DNA from: Serratia liquefaciens
Lineage (GTDB): Bacteria; Pseudomonadota; Gammaproteobacteria; Enterobacterales; Enterobacteriaceae
Assembly (NCBI RefSeq): GCF_027594825.1
Contig: NZ_CP088930.1
Location: 1,797,019 to 1,861,018 of the forward strand
Length of the DNA stretch: 64,000 bases
Reading direction: 5' to 3'
Shown here: positions 30,361 through 42,581 of the stretch, in pieces
Layout: the number at the start of each line of letters is the position of its first letter
How positions within the stretch are numbered: position 1 is the stretch's first letter
Program-made: the position numbers and the translations under genes
Notes under the pieces: generated by a model
Seen by the model: the letters and a program-made list of their open reading frames with translations, nothing else
What the model was told of the DNA's origin: nothing
Databases searched by the model: none

Positions 30361-30858
30361 TTATTTAACCTGTTTCAGCACGTCAGCAGTGATGTCTTTA
30401 GAAGAACCTGCGTAGGCAACGGCATTAGCATCGATCACTACGTCGTAGCCTTCTTTGCTGGCAACAGATTTCACAGCGTCCTGAATACGGCTCAGGATTT
30501 TGTTACGCTCTTCCATCTGGCGGCGACGGTTGTCCTGCTCAAAAGCCTGAGCTTTCTGAGAGAACTGCTCGCGCTGTGCCATCACGTCTTTTTCGAGCTT
30601 GCTGCGATCGCTGGCTTTCATGGTAGCGCCATCACGCTGCAGACGTTGCATTTTGGTCTGAAGGCTACGCTCCATGTTCTGAAGCTCACCCGCACGGCCT
30701 TTGAACTCGTTTTCCAGCTGTTTAGCTACGGTTTCACGAGCCGGCAACTGTTGGAAAATGCTGGAGACGTTAACTACAGCGATCTTATCTGCTGCCTGAA
30801 CGCCAGCTGAAGCAGCCATTGCTAAACCGAGGCCTGCGGCACACAACCACTTTTTCAC
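30361..30858 (-). CDS. skp: Periplasmic chaperone Skp
   Basis: Trimeric periplasmic chaperone that holds unfolded outer-membrane proteins for BamA. The GTG at 30858 gives 165 residues opening [15 protein letters not shown], a signal peptide cleaved around VQA-A(23). An upstream ATG would add a 17-residue tail before the signal peptide. Long coiled-coil tentacles span ~40-130 (Gln/Glu/Lys-rich). Lies between bamA and lpxD, as in E. coli. Confidence 0.95.
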   Translation of the reverse strand: MKKWLCAAGLGLAMAASAGVQAADKIAVVNVSSIFQQLPARETVAKQLENEFKGRAGELQNMERSLQTKMQRLQRDGATMKASDRSKLEKDVMAQREQFSQKAQAFEQDNRRRQMEERNKILSRIQDAVKSVASKEGYDVVIDANAVAYAGSSKDITADVLKQVK

Positions 30859-31016
30859 TATAAACTCCTTACCATCACCCATTTGTGCCATATGACACTT
30901 GAAGTACACAATCTGCCAGACTTATCCCGCAAAACAATGAGAATCATCTCTGTGTTCCGGCGGGCGCCTGGCATTTGCGATTCTTAATAACTGCTTATGC
31001 CCAGAAGCTCGACCCG

Positions 31017-33422
31017 TTACCAGGTCTTACCAATGTTAAATTGGAACTGTTCGGACTTGTCGCCTTCGTATTTCTTGATCGGGTTGGCATAAGAGAACAC
31101 CAATGGCCCCAAAGGTGACATCCACTGCAAGGCGATACCGGCAGAAACGCGGATGTTGCTCGCTTTACTGTAGTCCGGAATATCGTACATGCTGGTTTCG
31201 GAAGAGTTCTTCCAGTTGGTATCCCATACGGTACCCGCATCCATGAACAGGGAAGTACGCACTGAGTTGGCGTATTTCTCGCTGATGAATGGCGTTGGCG
31301 TAATCAGCTCCATACTGGCGACGGCCATGGCGTTACCGCCGACCGCATCGTCCGAATTACAAATCGGCGTGCCGTTGCTGCAGCTATACGAGTTGGAATT
31401 GTAGTACGCCGCTTTTGGACCGATGGTGTTCGAACCGAAACCACGCACGGTGCTGGAGCCGCCGGCGTAGAAGTTCTCGTAGAACGGCATTTCTTTGCCG
31501 CCCAGACCATCTGCATAACCCAGACGACCACGACCCAACAGCACCCAGGTGCGATCGTCGTTGATTGGGACGTATTGCACGCTGTCCAGCGTCAGCTTGT
31601 AGTATTCGTTATCCGACCCCGGAATGGTCACTTTACCATTCAGCGTAGTGCGGTTACCCGAAGTTGGGAAATACCCACGGTCCAGGTTGTTGTAGGTCCA
31701 ACCCAGGTTCAGCGTGAAGTCATCCGCAGAGTAGCTGGCGCGGTCGGTCTTGTTCGGATCCAGGCCCATCGAGTCCAGATAACGCCACATGGCAACCTGC
31801 GGCTGCATGTTGGACAGGCCGTTATGCACGTAACCCAAACCGGTACGCAACGAGTTGTTTTCGTTGATTGGGAAGCCCAGAGTGCCGTCTATACCGTAAC
31901 TCTTGTTGGTATAGTCGGACAGGTCCGCATCGTCCGCTTTAAAGTCGTTGTAGAAGATACGCCCGCCCAAACTCACACCGTCAACGGTGAAGTACGGGTT
32001 GGTAACCGACAGCTCGGTGTAGGTCTGGTAGTCGTTCTTGGTGCCGCTGATACCGACGGAGTAGCCGGTACCCAGCCAGTTGTCCTGCTGGACCCCCGCC
32101 TGGAAGCTCACGCCGCTCTCGGTGCCGTAGCCGACGCCGAAGTTGAAGGTACCGGTGTTACGCTCTTTCACTTTGTAAGTGACGTCTACCTGATCCGCAG
32201 TGCCAGGCACGCGCTGGGTTTCCACATCTACCGTTTCAAAATAGCCCAAACGGTTCAGACGTTCTTTACCCTGCTCGACCTGAGCGTTGCCCAGCCACGC
32301 ACCTTCCATCTGACGCATTTCACGGCGCAGTACGGAGTCTTTACTGGTGTCGTTGCCTTCGAACTTGATGCGACGCACATAGAAACGGTTACCCGCATCG
32401 ATGTTTACGTGCAGCTTCACGGTTTTATCCGCGTCGTTGATTTCAGGCTGCGTAGATACGCGCGGGTAGGCATAACCATAACGGCCCAACATCGTTTTGA
32501 TGTTGTCTTCCATTTTGGTGACTTTGCTGCCGTTATACAGCTCACCCGGTTCAATCTTGGTCAACTGGGCGACTTCCGCCGAGTGGCCGGCCAGATTGCC
32601 GTTCACCATCACGCCGGTGAGCTTGTACTGCTCGCCTTCAGTGATGTTGATGGTGATGTAGATGCCTTTTTTGTCCGGCGTCAGGCTGACCTGAGTCGAA
32701 TCGATATTAAAGCGCGCGTAGCCGCGGTCCAGATAGAAACTGCGCAGGGTTTCGAGGTCACCCGCCAACTTTTGTTTCTGGTATTTGCGATCGCCAACCA
32801 GGTTCCACCACGGCACTTCATCACGCAGTTGGAAGCGTGAAATCAGCTCATCGTTAGTGAAGGCATGGTTGCCGACAATGTTGATTTGTTGAATCTTGGC
32901 GGAAACCCCTTCCGTGAACACCAGTTTCAGGTCGACACGGTTACGCGGCAACGGCGTGACAACGGCTTTCACCGAGGCGCTGTATTTACCGACGCTGTAA
33001 TAGAAGTCTTCCAGCCCTTTTTCAATGCTGGATATCGTGGTGCGGTCGAGCGCTTCGCCAACCCGAACGCCAGAGGCCTCCAGGTTTTGCTTGAGCATGT
33101 CATCCTTCACCGACTTGTTGCCGGAGAAAGTGATGCTGGCAATGGTAGGGCGTTCCTTAACCTGAACAATCAGCGTATTACCATCGCGCAGCACGCGAAC
33201 GTCCTCGAAGTTGCCAGTGGCAAACAAGGCACGGATGGTATTACTGATATCATCGTCAGAGACGGTATCGCCTACGCGAACCGGCATGTTGAGTAACGCC
33301 GCACCGACGGCGACTCGCTGCAGGCCTTCGAAATGAATATCTTTCACTACGAACCCGTCTGCACCGTATACGGTGGCGCTGCCAAACAGCAGCGACGCTA
33401 TGAGCAACTTTTTCATCGCCAT
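31017..33422 (-). CDS. bamA: Outer-membrane protein assembly factor BamA
   Basis: Core of the BAM complex inserting beta-barrel proteins. Signal peptide (1-20, cleaved at VYG-A), five POTRA domains (~21-420), and a 16-strand barrel to the C-terminal aromatic signal FQFNIGKTW. The loop-6 motif VRGF is present ([12 protein letters not shown]). 801 residues versus 810; the difference lies in surface loops, for example the short cysteine-bearing loop CSNGTPIC. Confidence 0.98.
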   Translation of the reverse strand: MAMKKLLIASLLFGSATVYGADGFVVKDIHFEGLQRVAVGAALLNMPVRVGDTVSDDDISNTIRALFATGNFEDVRVLRDGNTLIVQVKERPTIASITFSGNKSVKDDMLKQNLEASGVRVGEALDRTTISSIEKGLEDFYYSVGKYSASVKAVVTPLPRNRVDLKLVFTEGVSAKIQQINIVGNHAFTNDELISRFQLRDEVPWWNLVGDRKYQKQKLAGDLETLRSFYLDRGYARFNIDSTQVSLTPDKKGIYITINITEGEQYKLTGVMVNGNLAGHSAEVAQLTKIEPGELYNGSKVTKMEDNIKTMLGRYGYAYPRVSTQPEINDADKTVKLHVNIDAGNRFYVRRIKFEGNDTSKDSVLRREMRQMEGAWLGNAQVEQGKERLNRLGYFETVDVETQRVPGTADQVDVTYKVKERNTGTFNFGVGYGTESGVSFQAGVQQDNWLGTGYSVGISGTKNDYQTYTELSVTNPYFTVDGVSLGGRIFYNDFKADDADLSDYTNKSYGIDGTLGFPINENNSLRTGLGYVHNGLSNMQPQVAMWRYLDSMGLDPNKTDRASYSADDFTLNLGWTYNNLDRGYFPTSGNRTTLNGKVTIPGSDNEYYKLTLDSVQYVPINDDRTWVLLGRGRLGYADGLGGKEMPFYENFYAGGSSTVRGFGSNTIGPKAAYYNSNSYSCSNGTPICNSDDAVGGNAMAVASMELITPTPFISEKYANSVRTSLFMDAGTVWDTNWKNSSETSMYDIPDYSKASNIRVSAGIALQWMSPLGPLVFSYANPIKKYEGDKSEQFQFNIGKTW

Positions 33423-33457
33423 CGTTGTTATGCGTTCTTCCTAACCTATCCCCGCCC

Positions 33458-34813
33458 CTAAAGGCGAGAAAAATCATTGAAAAGTGCAAGACCCATTAAA
33501 AGCACCAACACGATCGAACCTATGCGGTAACTGTAGTCCTGTACTCGCTCGGAAACCGGCCCACCCTTCAGCTTTTCTATCGCCAGGAAGAGGAGATGCC
33601 CACCATCTAACACCGGTAATGGGAACAGGTTGATGATGCCCAGGTTGACACTGATCAACGCCAGGAACATCAAATAATACACTAACCCGACCCCGGCTGA
33701 CGCCCCTGCTCCCTGTGCAATCGAAATCGGGCCACTCAGGTTGTTCAGCTTCACATCACCGGTTATTAATTTACCCAGCATTTTGACCGTAAGGCTCATC
33801 AGCTGCCAGGTCTTGTCCCCAGCCTGATACAGCGCCGGGAAAGGTCCATACTGGCGAATCGTTTTATACTCGTCCGGCAGCGGCAACACCTTCGGAATGA
33901 TGCCTGCAAAACCCACCGATTTGTCTTTTCCCACCGGCTTTGTATCCGGTATCAGCGTCAAAGACAAGGGGGCGCCGTTTCTTTCAACCTCTAAAACCAG
34001 CGGTTGCCCAGGGCCGTTGTGGATCCGTTTAACCAACGTTTGCCAACGACCCAATAGCTGACCGTCGACTTTAACGATCCTGTCCCCCGCTTGCAAACCC
34101 GCCTTTTGTGCCGCCGACCCCGGCTGCACTTCGGCAAGGACAGATTCTATCTGTGGACCGCGCGGAATAATACCCAGCGCAACCACGGGATCCTGTTTGT
34201 CCGGCTCAAAATTCCACTGGCGCAAATCCAGAGTTTTGGTCACCACCTGAGAAGAGCCAAACGGTGCGATACCCACTTCGGTTTCCGCGTCGCCGATCTT
34301 CGCCACCAGCGCCAGACGAACTGATTCCCAATCAGGCGTTTCGATGCCGTCAACGGACTTAAGTTCCATTCCTGGCGAAATTTCAGCGTGGGCGGCAATC
34401 GACTGTGGGGATATTTCACCAATCACCGGACGGAAGCTGGGAACGCCGATAATAAATACCAGCCAGTAAGCAAGGATAGCAAACAGGAAGTTGGCGATAG
34501 GGCCGGCGCTGACGATAGCGGCGCGTTGCCACACGGTTTTGTTGTTAAATGCCTGATGGCGGAATTCCGGTGCAACCGAATCAACCCGCTCATCGAGCAT
34601 CTTCACGTAGCCGCCCAGCGGGATCAGGGCAATCACGTACTCCGTTCCCTGGCGGTCAGTACGGCGCCATAAGGCGCGGCCAAAACCGATGGAAAAGCGT
34701 TCTACACGGACGCCGCAACGACGAGCGACCCAAAAGTGCCCGAACTCGTGCACGGTGATCAAAACACCGAGTGCAATAAGAAATGCGACTAAGTTCCAGA
34801 GCACGCTACCCAT
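33458..34813 (-). CDS. rseP: Intramembrane zinc metalloprotease RseP
   Basis: Site-2-type protease that cleaves RseA after DegS to release sigma-E, and clears signal peptides. HEFGH zinc motif at residues 22-26 in the first transmembrane helix, two periplasmic PDZ domains (~residues 110-300), and the second catalytic motif [13 protein letters not shown] near 400. 451 residues. Between cdsA and bamA. Confidence 0.97.
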   Translation of the reverse strand: MGSVLWNLVAFLIALGVLITVHEFGHFWVARRCGVRVERFSIGFGRALWRRTDRQGTEYVIALIPLGGYVKMLDERVDSVAPEFRHQAFNNKTVWQRAAIVSAGPIANFLFAILAYWLVFIIGVPSFRPVIGEISPQSIAAHAEISPGMELKSVDGIETPDWESVRLALVAKIGDAETEVGIAPFGSSQVVTKTLDLRQWNFEPDKQDPVVALGIIPRGPQIESVLAEVQPGSAAQKAGLQAGDRIVKVDGQLLGRWQTLVKRIHNGPGQPLVLEVERNGAPLSLTLIPDTKPVGKDKSVGFAGIIPKVLPLPDEYKTIRQYGPFPALYQAGDKTWQLMSLTVKMLGKLITGDVKLNNLSGPISIAQGAGASAGVGLVYYLMFLALISVNLGIINLFPLPVLDGGHLLFLAIEKLKGGPVSERVQDYSYRIGSIVLVLLMGLALFNDFSRL

Positions 34814-34841
34814 AATCCCTTCACTCCCCGTCGTTGACGGA

Positions 34842-35690
34842 TTAAAACACTAACAGCATCAGGCAGGCAAATACAGGCACTGCTGCGGTCAGGCTGTCGA
34901 TACGATCCAGTATACCGCCATGACCCGGTATCAAATGACCACTGTCTTTGATACCCGCTTCGCGTTTGAACATGCTCTCGGTAAGATCGCCCAGCACGGA
35001 AGCCAGTGCGGCAATCACCGAACAAATCAGTAAGGTGGTCGGCACGATATTCAACGGGGCATAACGGCCAAACAACCAGGATATCAGGGCCGAGGTAATC
35101 AGACCACCGATGAGCCCTTCCCAGGTTTTCCCCGGTGAAACTTTTGGCGCCAGCTTATGCTTGCCGAACAGTTTGCCGAACATGTAGGCGCCGGAATCCG
35201 CACCCCAAACCAGCAACATCACATACAGCAGCCACCATGCGCCGGTGAAGTGGTTTTGCTCATAGCCGAACTGACGCAACGACAGCATGCCCCAGAAGAA
35301 CGGCACTATGGTCAGTAAGCCAAAAATCAGACGTATTGGACGCGAATTACGCCACAGCGCGGCAGACCCCGGATAAAACAGCACCAGCAGCAGCGCCGCC
35401 AACCACCAGGCCAATGACAGCCACAGCGGCCCGCCTACCTGAGGCAGGTGAACCGACTGGTGATAGGCCGGAATGCTGAGCATCATCAACGCCAGCAGGA
35501 GGCCGCACAATATCGCCAGCCAGATGCGCTGCGAGCGGGAGGTAAAACCGGCCAGTTGGCCCCACTCCCAGGCTGCCAGCATGCACACAGCCAGCGTGAC
35601 CAGGGCAAAGCCCACCGGCGGCAGCAAGAACAACGCCGCGATAACAATCGGGATTAAAATCAGAGCCGTTATGAGGCGATACTTCAGCAA
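34842..35690 (-). CDS. cdsA: Phosphatidate cytidylyltransferase
   Basis: Integral membrane enzyme making CDP-diacylglycerol from phosphatidate and CTP. Eight or so hydrophobic segments; the C-terminal CDS signature spans [20 protein letters not shown] and GGILDRIDS. 282 residues (E. coli 285). Follows uppS by 9 bp. Confidence 0.97.
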   Translation of the reverse strand: MLKYRLITALILIPIVIAALFLLPPVGFALVTLAVCMLAAWEWGQLAGFTSRSQRIWLAILCGLLLALMMLSIPAYHQSVHLPQVGGPLWLSLAWWLAALLLVLFYPGSAALWRNSRPIRLIFGLLTIVPFFWGMLSLRQFGYEQNHFTGAWWLLYVMLLVWGADSGAYMFGKLFGKHKLAPKVSPGKTWEGLIGGLITSALISWLFGRYAPLNIVPTTLLICSVIAALASVLGDLTESMFKREAGIKDSGHLIPGHGGILDRIDSLTAAVPVFACLMLLVF

Positions 35691-35699
35691 AAGTTCCCC

Positions 35700-36458
35700 C
35701 TAGGACGCATTGGCGCCGATAGGTGTTGTTCCCCCGAAGCGACGCTCGCGTTGTGCAAATGCATTCAGCGCACCTTCAAAGACAAGTTCATCAAAATCAG
35801 GCCAGAGTACATCAGTAAAGTAAAGTTCGGCATAAGCAATTTGCCACAGCAAGAAGTTACTGATGCGGTGTTCACCGCCCGTGCGGATCACCAGATCCAC
35901 CGGTGACAGATCGCTCATGCAGACCCGCTCACCCAGTAATTCTTCGCTAATTTGATCCGGACGCAGAGACCCGTCCTTCACCTGCTCAGCCAGTTCCCTT
36001 ACTCCCTGAATAATATCCCAACGGCCGCCGTAGTTGGCAGCAATGTTGAGCGTCAGGCCATCGTTATTTTCTGTCAGTTGCTCGGAGCGACGGATCCGCT
36101 CTTGCAAACGCGCGCTGAAACGGCTGATATCGCCGATCACCCGCAGTCTGACGTTATGTTTATGCAGGCTTTTTACTTCGCTGTCCAAGGCACGGACGAA
36201 AAGCTCCATGAGGGCGGAGACTTCCTGCACCGGACGGTTCCAGTTCTCGCTGCTGAAGGCATAAAGCGTGAGCGCATCTAAATGGTTGTTGGCGGCAAAA
36301 CTGACCGCGCGACGAACCGATTTCACCCCTGCTTTATGACCGAAGACACGTAACTTACCCTGACGTTTAGCCCAGCGCCCGTTACCGTCCATGATAATGG
36401 CAACATGCCGTGGCCCCAGAGTGGACGGATTAGCCTCTTGTTGATTTGCGGACGACAT
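35700..36458 (-). CDS. uppS: Undecaprenyl pyrophosphate synthase
   Basis: cis-Prenyltransferase making the C55 lipid carrier for peptidoglycan, O antigen and colanic acid. Catalytic D24 in [13 protein letters not shown], conserved FSSENWNRP, and the substrate arginines in [19 protein letters not shown]. 252 residues. Separated from dxr by 278 bp with a terminator, so it probably starts its own transcript (uppS-cdsA-rseP...). Confidence 0.97.
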   Translation of the reverse strand: MSSANQQEANPSTLGPRHVAIIMDGNGRWAKRQGKLRVFGHKAGVKSVRRAVSFAANNHLDALTLYAFSSENWNRPVQEVSALMELFVRALDSEVKSLHKHNVRLRVIGDISRFSARLQERIRRSEQLTENNDGLTLNIAANYGGRWDIIQGVRELAEQVKDGSLRPDQISEELLGERVCMSDLSPVDLVIRTGGEHRISNFLLWQIAYAELYFTDVLWPDFDELVFEGALNAFAQRERRFGGTTPIGANAS

Positions 36459-36522
36459 AACTCGTACTTATTTCCTCAATAGAAATACAACTGCCCTTCC
36501 GGAACATCAGGCCCTTACGCGC

Positions 36523-36552
36523 AAAAAAAGCCGTGTGCCCGACACGGCTTTT
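36523..36552 (-). terminator. dxr terminator
   Basis: 11-bp perfect stem AAAAGCCGTGT / ACACGGCTTTT, loop GCCCG, and seven T residues on the minus strand. The remainder of the 36459-36736 gap shows nothing further that could be assigned. Confidence 0.9.
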
Positions 36553-36736
36553 CAGTCTGCCCGGCGGCAGTCGGTAATTTCCGCTGCGCCGTTGGCGTTC
36601 GAGATATCAATCGGGCCAAAATTCAACGGTATAACCGCTGACAAGTGGCGCAGACTATATCACCTCAGCCGGGCCTGAACAAACGGCCCCACTGCGGCAC
36701 GCGTAATTTGCGAACAAAATAAGATAAATGCCGTTA

Positions 36737-37933
36737 TCAGTTGCGCAGTGATTTAACCAACCCAACTGCAACCTCACGTGCCTGGCGATCTATTTCTAAG
36801 ACCGCATCAATGCAGGACGGTTCCTGCAGTGATAGCCGTTCGACCACTTTTTGGTTCACCGCCGCAATATCGGTAAAGCGAATCTGCTCCTGCAGGAAAG
36901 CCGCCACTGCTACTTCATTAGCCGCATTCAGTGCGGTGGTTGCCGCCTGCCCGGCGTCAAAGGCCTCGATGGCCAGATACAGGCAGGGATAACGTTCCCG
37001 TTCAGGTTCGGCAAAGGTCAGCGAGCCGATACGGCAAAAATCCAACGCTTCCACGCCAGAGCTGACCCGCTGCGGGTAAGCCATAGCATGGGCGATCGGC
37101 GTGCGCATATCCGGCGTGCCCAACTGGGCCAGTACGCTGCCATCGGTGTAGCGCACCATCGAGTGGATCACCGACTGCGGATGCAGAATCACTTCCATTT
37201 GTTCAGCCGAGGCGTTAAACAGCCAGCGGGCCTCAATATATTCCAGTCCTTTGTTCATCATGGTGGCGGAATCCACCGAGATCTTGCGCCCCATCGACCA
37301 ATTGGGATGGGCGCAGGCCTGATCCGGCGTCATCGTGGCAAACTGTTCCAGTGGCGTGGTGCGGAACGGGCCGCCGGAACCGGTGAGCACGATGCGCGAC
37401 ACACCATGACTGTCTAATGAAGAGTATCCCAACTGACGCTGAATGCTCTCAGGCAAACTCTGAAAAATGGCGTTATGCTCGCTGTCCAGCGGCAGCAACT
37501 GCGTCTGACTTTTTTGCACCGCGTCCATAAACAGGCGCCCACAGGTCACCAGCGACTCTTTGTTCGCCAGCAGCACCTGCTTGCCTGCGCGAATTGCCGC
37601 CAGCGTGGGTAGCAGCCCGGCAGCGCCGACGATGGCGGCGGTAACCTGATCAACGTCATCCAACGCCGCCAGTTCACAAGCGGCCTGCTCGCCTGCCATC
37701 ACCTCGGTGGCAATGCCATTTTCCGCCAGCAGAATGCGCAGTTCACGCGCGGCGCCTTCGTCCGCCATCGCGGCATAGGCCGGACGAAATTCAATGCATT
37801 GCTGCGCCATAACCGCTACGTTGTGGCCGGCAACCAGCGCTTTAATCGCAAAAAGGTCGGGGTTTTCCCTGACCACGGCCAGGGTACTGGTCCCCACTGA
37901 GCCGGTGGAGCCAAGAATAGTCAGTTGCTTCAT
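36737..37933 (-). CDS. dxr: 1-deoxy-D-xylulose 5-phosphate reductoisomerase
   Basis: NADPH-dependent second step of the MEP isoprenoid pathway. N-terminal nucleotide-binding GSTGSVG (residues 8-14), catalytic-loop region [19 protein letters not shown], and metal ligands in [11 protein letters not shown]. 398 residues as in E. coli. Upstream of uppS, which uses the isoprenoid product. Confidence 0.97.
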   Translation of the reverse strand: MKQLTILGSTGSVGTSTLAVVRENPDLFAIKALVAGHNVAVMAQQCIEFRPAYAAMADEGAARELRILLAENGIATEVMAGEQAACELAALDDVDQVTAAIVGAAGLLPTLAAIRAGKQVLLANKESLVTCGRLFMDAVQKSQTQLLPLDSEHNAIFQSLPESIQRQLGYSSLDSHGVSRIVLTGSGGPFRTTPLEQFATMTPDQACAHPNWSMGRKISVDSATMMNKGLEYIEARWLFNASAEQMEVILHPQSVIHSMVRYTDGSVLAQLGTPDMRTPIAHAMAYPQRVSSGVEALDFCRIGSLTFAEPERERYPCLYLAIEAFDAGQAATTALNAANEVAVAAFLQEQIRFTDIAAVNQKVVERLSLQEPSCIDAVLEIDRQAREVAVGLVKSLRN

Positions 37934-38048
37934 GAGCTCACTCTGAATAACTGTCTGATGAGATCGGAGGTGCTCCAGTGTGTAACCTTCGCCACCGCTT
38001 GTCCATGATCAATCAGCACGATGAAACGGGATCTGCGCCACAAAAAAC

Positions 38049-38072
38049 AAAGCGCCGCCCAGGCGACGCTTT
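38049..38072 (-). terminator. frr terminator
   Basis: 11-bp stem AAAGCGTCGCC / GGCGGCGCTTT on the minus strand with one G-U pair, followed by TTGTTTTTTG. Confidence 0.85.
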
Positions 38073-38090
38073 TTTTCTGCGCGATGCTGA

Positions 38091-38648
38091 TTAGAATTCC
38101 ATCAGCTCTTTTTCTTTATCCGCCAGAGCGGCATCCAGAAGTTTGATGTAAGCATCGGTCAGCTTCTGCACATCGTCTTGCGAACGACGATCTTCGTCTT
38201 CGCTGATTTCTTTGTCCTTCAGCAGCGCCTTAACTTTGTCGTTGGCGTCACGGCGTACGTTACGTACTGCCACACGGCCCTGCTCCGCTTCATTGCGCAC
38301 GACCTTGATCAGGTCTTTACGGCGCTCTTCGGTCAGAGGTGGCAGTGGAACACGGATCACGCTGCCGGCTGAACTTGGGTTCAGACCCAGATCAGACGCC
38401 ATGATGGCCTTTTCTACCGCTGAACCCAGGGAGCGATCAAACAGGTTGATGGCCAGGGTACGGGAGTCTTCTACGGTCACGTTAGCCAGCTGACGCAGCG
38501 GCGTCGCAGAACCGTAGTATTCCACCATGATGCCGTCCAGGATGCTTGGAGAAGCACGGCCGGTACGGATCTTGCTGATTTGGTTTTTGAATGCTTCTAC
38601 GCTTTTTTCCATGCGTGAATCAGCATCTTTTCTGATTTCATTAATCAC
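38091..38648 (-). CDS. frr: Ribosome recycling factor
   Basis: Splits post-termination ribosomes with EF-G. Three-helix bundle plus beta/alpha domain; [20 protein letters not shown] near the N terminus is the family landmark. 185 residues. Follows pyrH by 123 bp. Confidence 0.98.
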   Translation of the reverse strand: MINEIRKDADSRMEKSVEAFKNQISKIRTGRASPSILDGIMVEYYGSATPLRQLANVTVEDSRTLAINLFDRSLGSAVEKAIMASDLGLNPSSAGSVIRVPLPPLTEERRKDLIKVVRNEAEQGRVAVRNVRRDANDKVKALLKDKEISEDEDRRSQDDVQKLTDAYIKLLDAALADKEKELMEF

Positions 38649-38771
38649 GTTGCAAACCCTTGGAAGCTGGAGACTTGGCAGGCCATACCACAGTATAGCC
38701 CGTGAATTTTACTCAAGGAGAGCGCATAACGCACAACGTTACCCGCTCCCGCTAAATCGGGCAGAACAGCC

Positions 38772-39497
38772 TTATTTGCTGATCAGCGTGCCTTCATTCT
38801 CACCCATCACCACCCGGCGCAGCGCACCCGGCTTGTTCATGTTGAATACGCGAATCGGCAGACCGTGATCGCGGGCCAGCGTAAACGCCGCCAGATCCAT
38901 CACTTTCAGCTCGCGCTCCAGTACATCTTGATAGGTGATATGTTCGTACAGCGTTGCATCCGGATTTTTAACCGGATCAGCGGAGTATACACCATCCACT
39001 TTAGTCGCTTTCAATACCACGTCCGCTTCAATCTCAATCCCGCGCAGGCATGCTGCAGAATCGGTGGTGAAGAACGGGTTGCCGGTACCGGCGGAGAAGA
39101 TCACCACGCGGTTATTACGCAGCAGGCTGATCGCCTCGGCCCAGCTGTAGTTGTCGCACACGCCGTTCAACGGAATGGCGGACATCAGGCGGGCGTTCAC
39201 ATAGGCACGGTGCAGTGCATCACGCATAGCCAGGCCGTTCATCACGGTAGCCAGCATTCCCATGTGGTCGCCCACTACGCGGTTCATGCCGGCCTGCGCC
39301 AGGCCCGCGCCGCGGAACAGGTTACCGCCGCCAATAACTACACCGACCTGAATTCCCAGTTCGACCAGCTCTTTAACTTCCTGAGCCATGCGATCCAAAA
39401 CGCTAGCGTCGATACCAAAACCTTCTGCGCCTTGCAGGGCTTCGCCACTCAGTTTGAGCAGAATACGCTGATATACGGGTTTTGCATTGGTTGCCAT
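38772..39497 (-). CDS. pyrH: UMP kinase
   Basis: Hexameric amino-acid-kinase-fold enzyme phosphorylating UMP. N-terminal [11 protein letters not shown] and glycine-rich [16 protein letters not shown]-terminal [16 protein letters not shown]. 241 residues as in E. coli. Third gene of the rpsB-tsf-pyrH-frr order, 148 bp after tsf. Confidence 0.98.
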   Translation of the reverse strand: MATNAKPVYQRILLKLSGEALQGAEGFGIDASVLDRMAQEVKELVELGIQVGVVIGGGNLFRGAGLAQAGMNRVVGDHMGMLATVMNGLAMRDALHRAYVNARLMSAIPLNGVCDNYSWAEAISLLRNNRVVIFSAGTGNPFFTTDSAACLRGIEIEADVVLKATKVDGVYSADPVKNPDATLYEHITYQDVLERELKVMDLAAFTLARDHGLPIRVFNMNKPGALRRVVMGENEGTLISK

Positions 39498-39607
39498 GGT
39501 GTTCTGTCCTAAGAAGCAGTATTAGTATTGGGGATTTCAGCCGATGAAGTGCGCCTGTGCTGAGTATCATGCCACAGGGCCTGCCACCGGTGTAATTCTG
39601 GCTGGAT

Positions 39608-39636
39608 AAAATGGAACCGCCAGACGGCGGCTCCAT
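39608..39636 (-). terminator. tsf terminator
   Basis: 11-bp stem ATGGAGCCGCC / GGCGGTTCCAT on the minus strand with one G-U pair, then TTTTA; a partial terminator before pyrH. Confidence 0.65.
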
Positions 39637-39645
39637 TAACAGTCA

Positions 39646-40497
39646 TTAAGACTGCTTGCTCATTGCAGCAACTTCAGCAGCAAAGTCATTTGCCGCTTTT
39701 TCGATGCCTTCGCCCACTTCGAAGCGGATGAAGTTAACAACGTCAGCGTTGTGCTCTTTCAGCACCTGGCCAACGGTTTTGCTTGGTTCGATGACGAAAG
39801 GCTGACCGGTCAGAGAAACTTCGCCGGTGAATTTCTTCATGCGGCCTTCAACCATTTTCTCAGCGATTTCTTTCGGCTTGCCAGACTGCATGGCGATGTC
39901 CAGCTGAACCTGGTACTCTTTTTCTACCACTTCAGCAGACACATCTTCAGGCTTAACGAATTCTGGCTTGCTCGCCGCAACGTGCATGGCGATTTGCTTA
40001 ACCAGCTCTTCGTCAGCGCCTTTAGCCGCGATCAGAACGCCGATACGTGCGCCGTGCAGGTAGCTGCCCAGCACTTCGCCTTCCAGGGAAGCCACGCGAC
40101 GGATGTTGATGTTTTCACCGATTTTGGCAACCAGCGCTACACGTTCTTCTTCGAACTGTGCTTTCAACACTTCAACATCAGTGATTTTGCCTGCAACAGC
40201 AGCGTCCAGCACTTTGTCAGCGAATGCCTGGAAACCGGCATCTTTAGCAACGAAGTCAGTCTGGCAGTTTACTTCCAGGATCACGCCGTAGTTGCCTTCA
40301 ATCTTGGTTTTGATCACGCCGTCAGCAGCTACGTTGCCTGCTTTTTTCGCCGCTTTGATCGCGCCAGATTTACGCATGTTTTCGATTGCCAGCTCGATGT
40401 CGCCGTTAGATTCGACCAGAGCTTTTTTGCAATCCATCATGCCAGCGCCAGTACGCTCGCGCAGTTCTTTTACCAGAGCAGCGGTAATATCAGCCAT
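39646..40497 (-). CDS. tsf: Elongation factor Ts
   Basis: Guanine-nucleotide exchange factor for EF-Tu. N-terminal UBA-like [20 protein letters not shown], core with the Asp-Phe contact TDFVAKD, and coiled-coil tip. 283 residues. Cotranscribed with rpsB through an attenuator. Confidence 0.98.
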   Translation of the reverse strand: MADITAALVKELRERTGAGMMDCKKALVESNGDIELAIENMRKSGAIKAAKKAGNVAADGVIKTKIEGNYGVILEVNCQTDFVAKDAGFQAFADKVLDAAVAGKITDVEVLKAQFEEERVALVAKIGENINIRRVASLEGEVLGSYLHGARIGVLIAAKGADEELVKQIAMHVAASKPEFVKPEDVSAEVVEKEYQVQLDIAMQSGKPKEIAEKMVEGRMKKFTGEVSLTGQPFVIEPSKTVGQVLKEHNADVVNFIRFEVGEGIEKAANDFAAEVAAMSKQS

Positions 40498-40550
40498 TTC
40501 TTTTTCCTCGGTTATCTCACGTAGAGACAGTTCTCATTCAGATAAGCAAA

Positions 40551-40570
40551 GGGGGCCAATAAAGGCCCCC
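40551..40570 (-). terminator. rpsB-tsf intercistronic attenuator
   Basis: 7-bp perfect GC stem (GGGGGCC / GGCCCCC), loop of six, short T tract (TTTG) on the minus strand. It should reduce readthrough from rpsB into tsf. Confidence 0.75.
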
Positions 40571-40625
40571 CTAACCAACATATTCAATACCTGGTTAATA
40601 AGGGCTCAGTGACGAGCTTGCCTTA

Positions 40626-41552
<927 letters not shown>

Positions 41553-41582
41553 TTTATACCATAAACCCACCCCGGACACCAA
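41553..41582 (-). promoter_or_regulatory. rpsB promoter
   Basis: TTGGTG (41577-41582), 18-bp spacer with GGGTTTATGG, then TATAAA (41553-41558) and a GC-rich GCGCGCC discriminator typical of growth-rate-controlled ribosomal-protein promoters. Confidence 0.7.
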
Positions 41583-41712
41583 CTTTTGTTGCCACCGTCG
41601 TCGTCGCCGAGAAATCAAATTTGGCAGCCTCAGGCGGGGCTGATACCATAAGAGACTGCTTCTTATTATTTCTTTCTGTTGTCGGCGAGCACGACACCTG
41701 CGGACGAATTTC

Positions 41713-42507
41713 ATGGCAATCTCAATTAAAACACCTGATGACATCCAAAAAATGCGCGTGGCCGGCCGTCTGGCTGCCGAAGTGCTGGAAATCATCGAGC
41801 CGCACGTCAAGCCTGGCGTGACCACCGGCGAACTGGATCGTATCTGTCACGATCACATCACCAACCAGCAGCAGGCAATTTCCGCCTGTCTGGGCTACCA
41901 CGGTTTCCCGAAATCCGTGTGCATCTCGGTTAATGAAGTGGTTTGCCACGGCATCCCGAGCGATGACAAGGTCCTGAAGGACGGCGACATCGTGAATATC
42001 GACGTTACCGTGATCAAAGACGGTTTCCACGGCGACACATCCAAGATGTTTATCGTCGGCAAACCGACCATTCTGGGCGAGCGTCTGTGCCGCATCACGC
42101 AGGAAAGCCTTTACCTGTCGCTGAAAATGGTGAAGCCGGGCATCCGCCTGCGCACGCTGGGCAAAGAGATCCAGAAATTCGTTGAAGCCGAGAACTTTTC
42201 CGTGGTGCGCGAATACTGCGGCCACGGCATTGGCGAAGTGTTCCACGAAGAACCGCAGGTGCTGCACTATGATGCCGACGACGGCGGCGTGGTACTGCAA
42301 CCCGGTATGGCCTTCACCATCGAGCCAATGGTCAATGCCGGTGATTACCGCATCCGCACCATGAAAGACGGCTGGACGGTAAAAACTAAGGATCGCAGCT
42401 TGTCGGCGCAGTATGAGCATACTATTGTGGTCACAGATAACGGCTGCGAGATAATGACGTTGCGCAAGGATGACACCATCCCCAACATCATTACGCACGA
42501 GATGTAA
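41713..42507 (+). CDS. map: Methionine aminopeptidase, type I
   Basis: Removes initiator methionine cotranslationally. Pita-bread fold with H79 (VVCHGIPSD) and metal ligands D97, D108, then the histidine in CGHGIGEVFHEEP and glutamates in FTIEPMVN and QYEHTIVV. 264 residues as in E. coli. Divergent from rpsB. Followed by its own terminator before glnD. Confidence 0.98.
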   Translation: MAISIKTPDDIQKMRVAGRLAAEVLEIIEPHVKPGVTTGELDRICHDHITNQQQAISACLGYHGFPKSVCISVNEVVCHGIPSDDKVLKDGDIVNIDVTVIKDGFHGDTSKMFIVGKPTILGERLCRITQESLYLSLKMVKPGIRLRTLGKEIQKFVEAENFSVVREYCGHGIGEVFHEEPQVLHYDADDGGVVLQPGMAFTIEPMVNAGDYRIRTMKDGWTVKTKDRSLSAQYEHTIVVTDNGCEIMTLRKDDTIPNIITHEM

Positions 42508-42542
42508 GCGCCGCGGCGTATTGCCGCGATGCATGATGTCAC

Positions 42543-42567
42543 AGGCCGGCTTTTGCCGGCCTTTTTT
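42543..42567 (+). terminator. map terminator
   Basis: AGGCCGGC-TTTT-GCCGGCCT plus TTTTT: an 8-bp GC stem, ending 14 bp before the glnD start. Confidence 0.9.
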
Positions 42568-42581
42568 ATGGGCTGCGTACT

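Noticed and set aside
31575..32840. 421-codon open frame on the plus strand
   Set aside because: It lies wholly inside bamA on the opposite strand, has no family resemblance and no ribosome site; GC-rich codon use on the minus strand keeps the antisense frame open.
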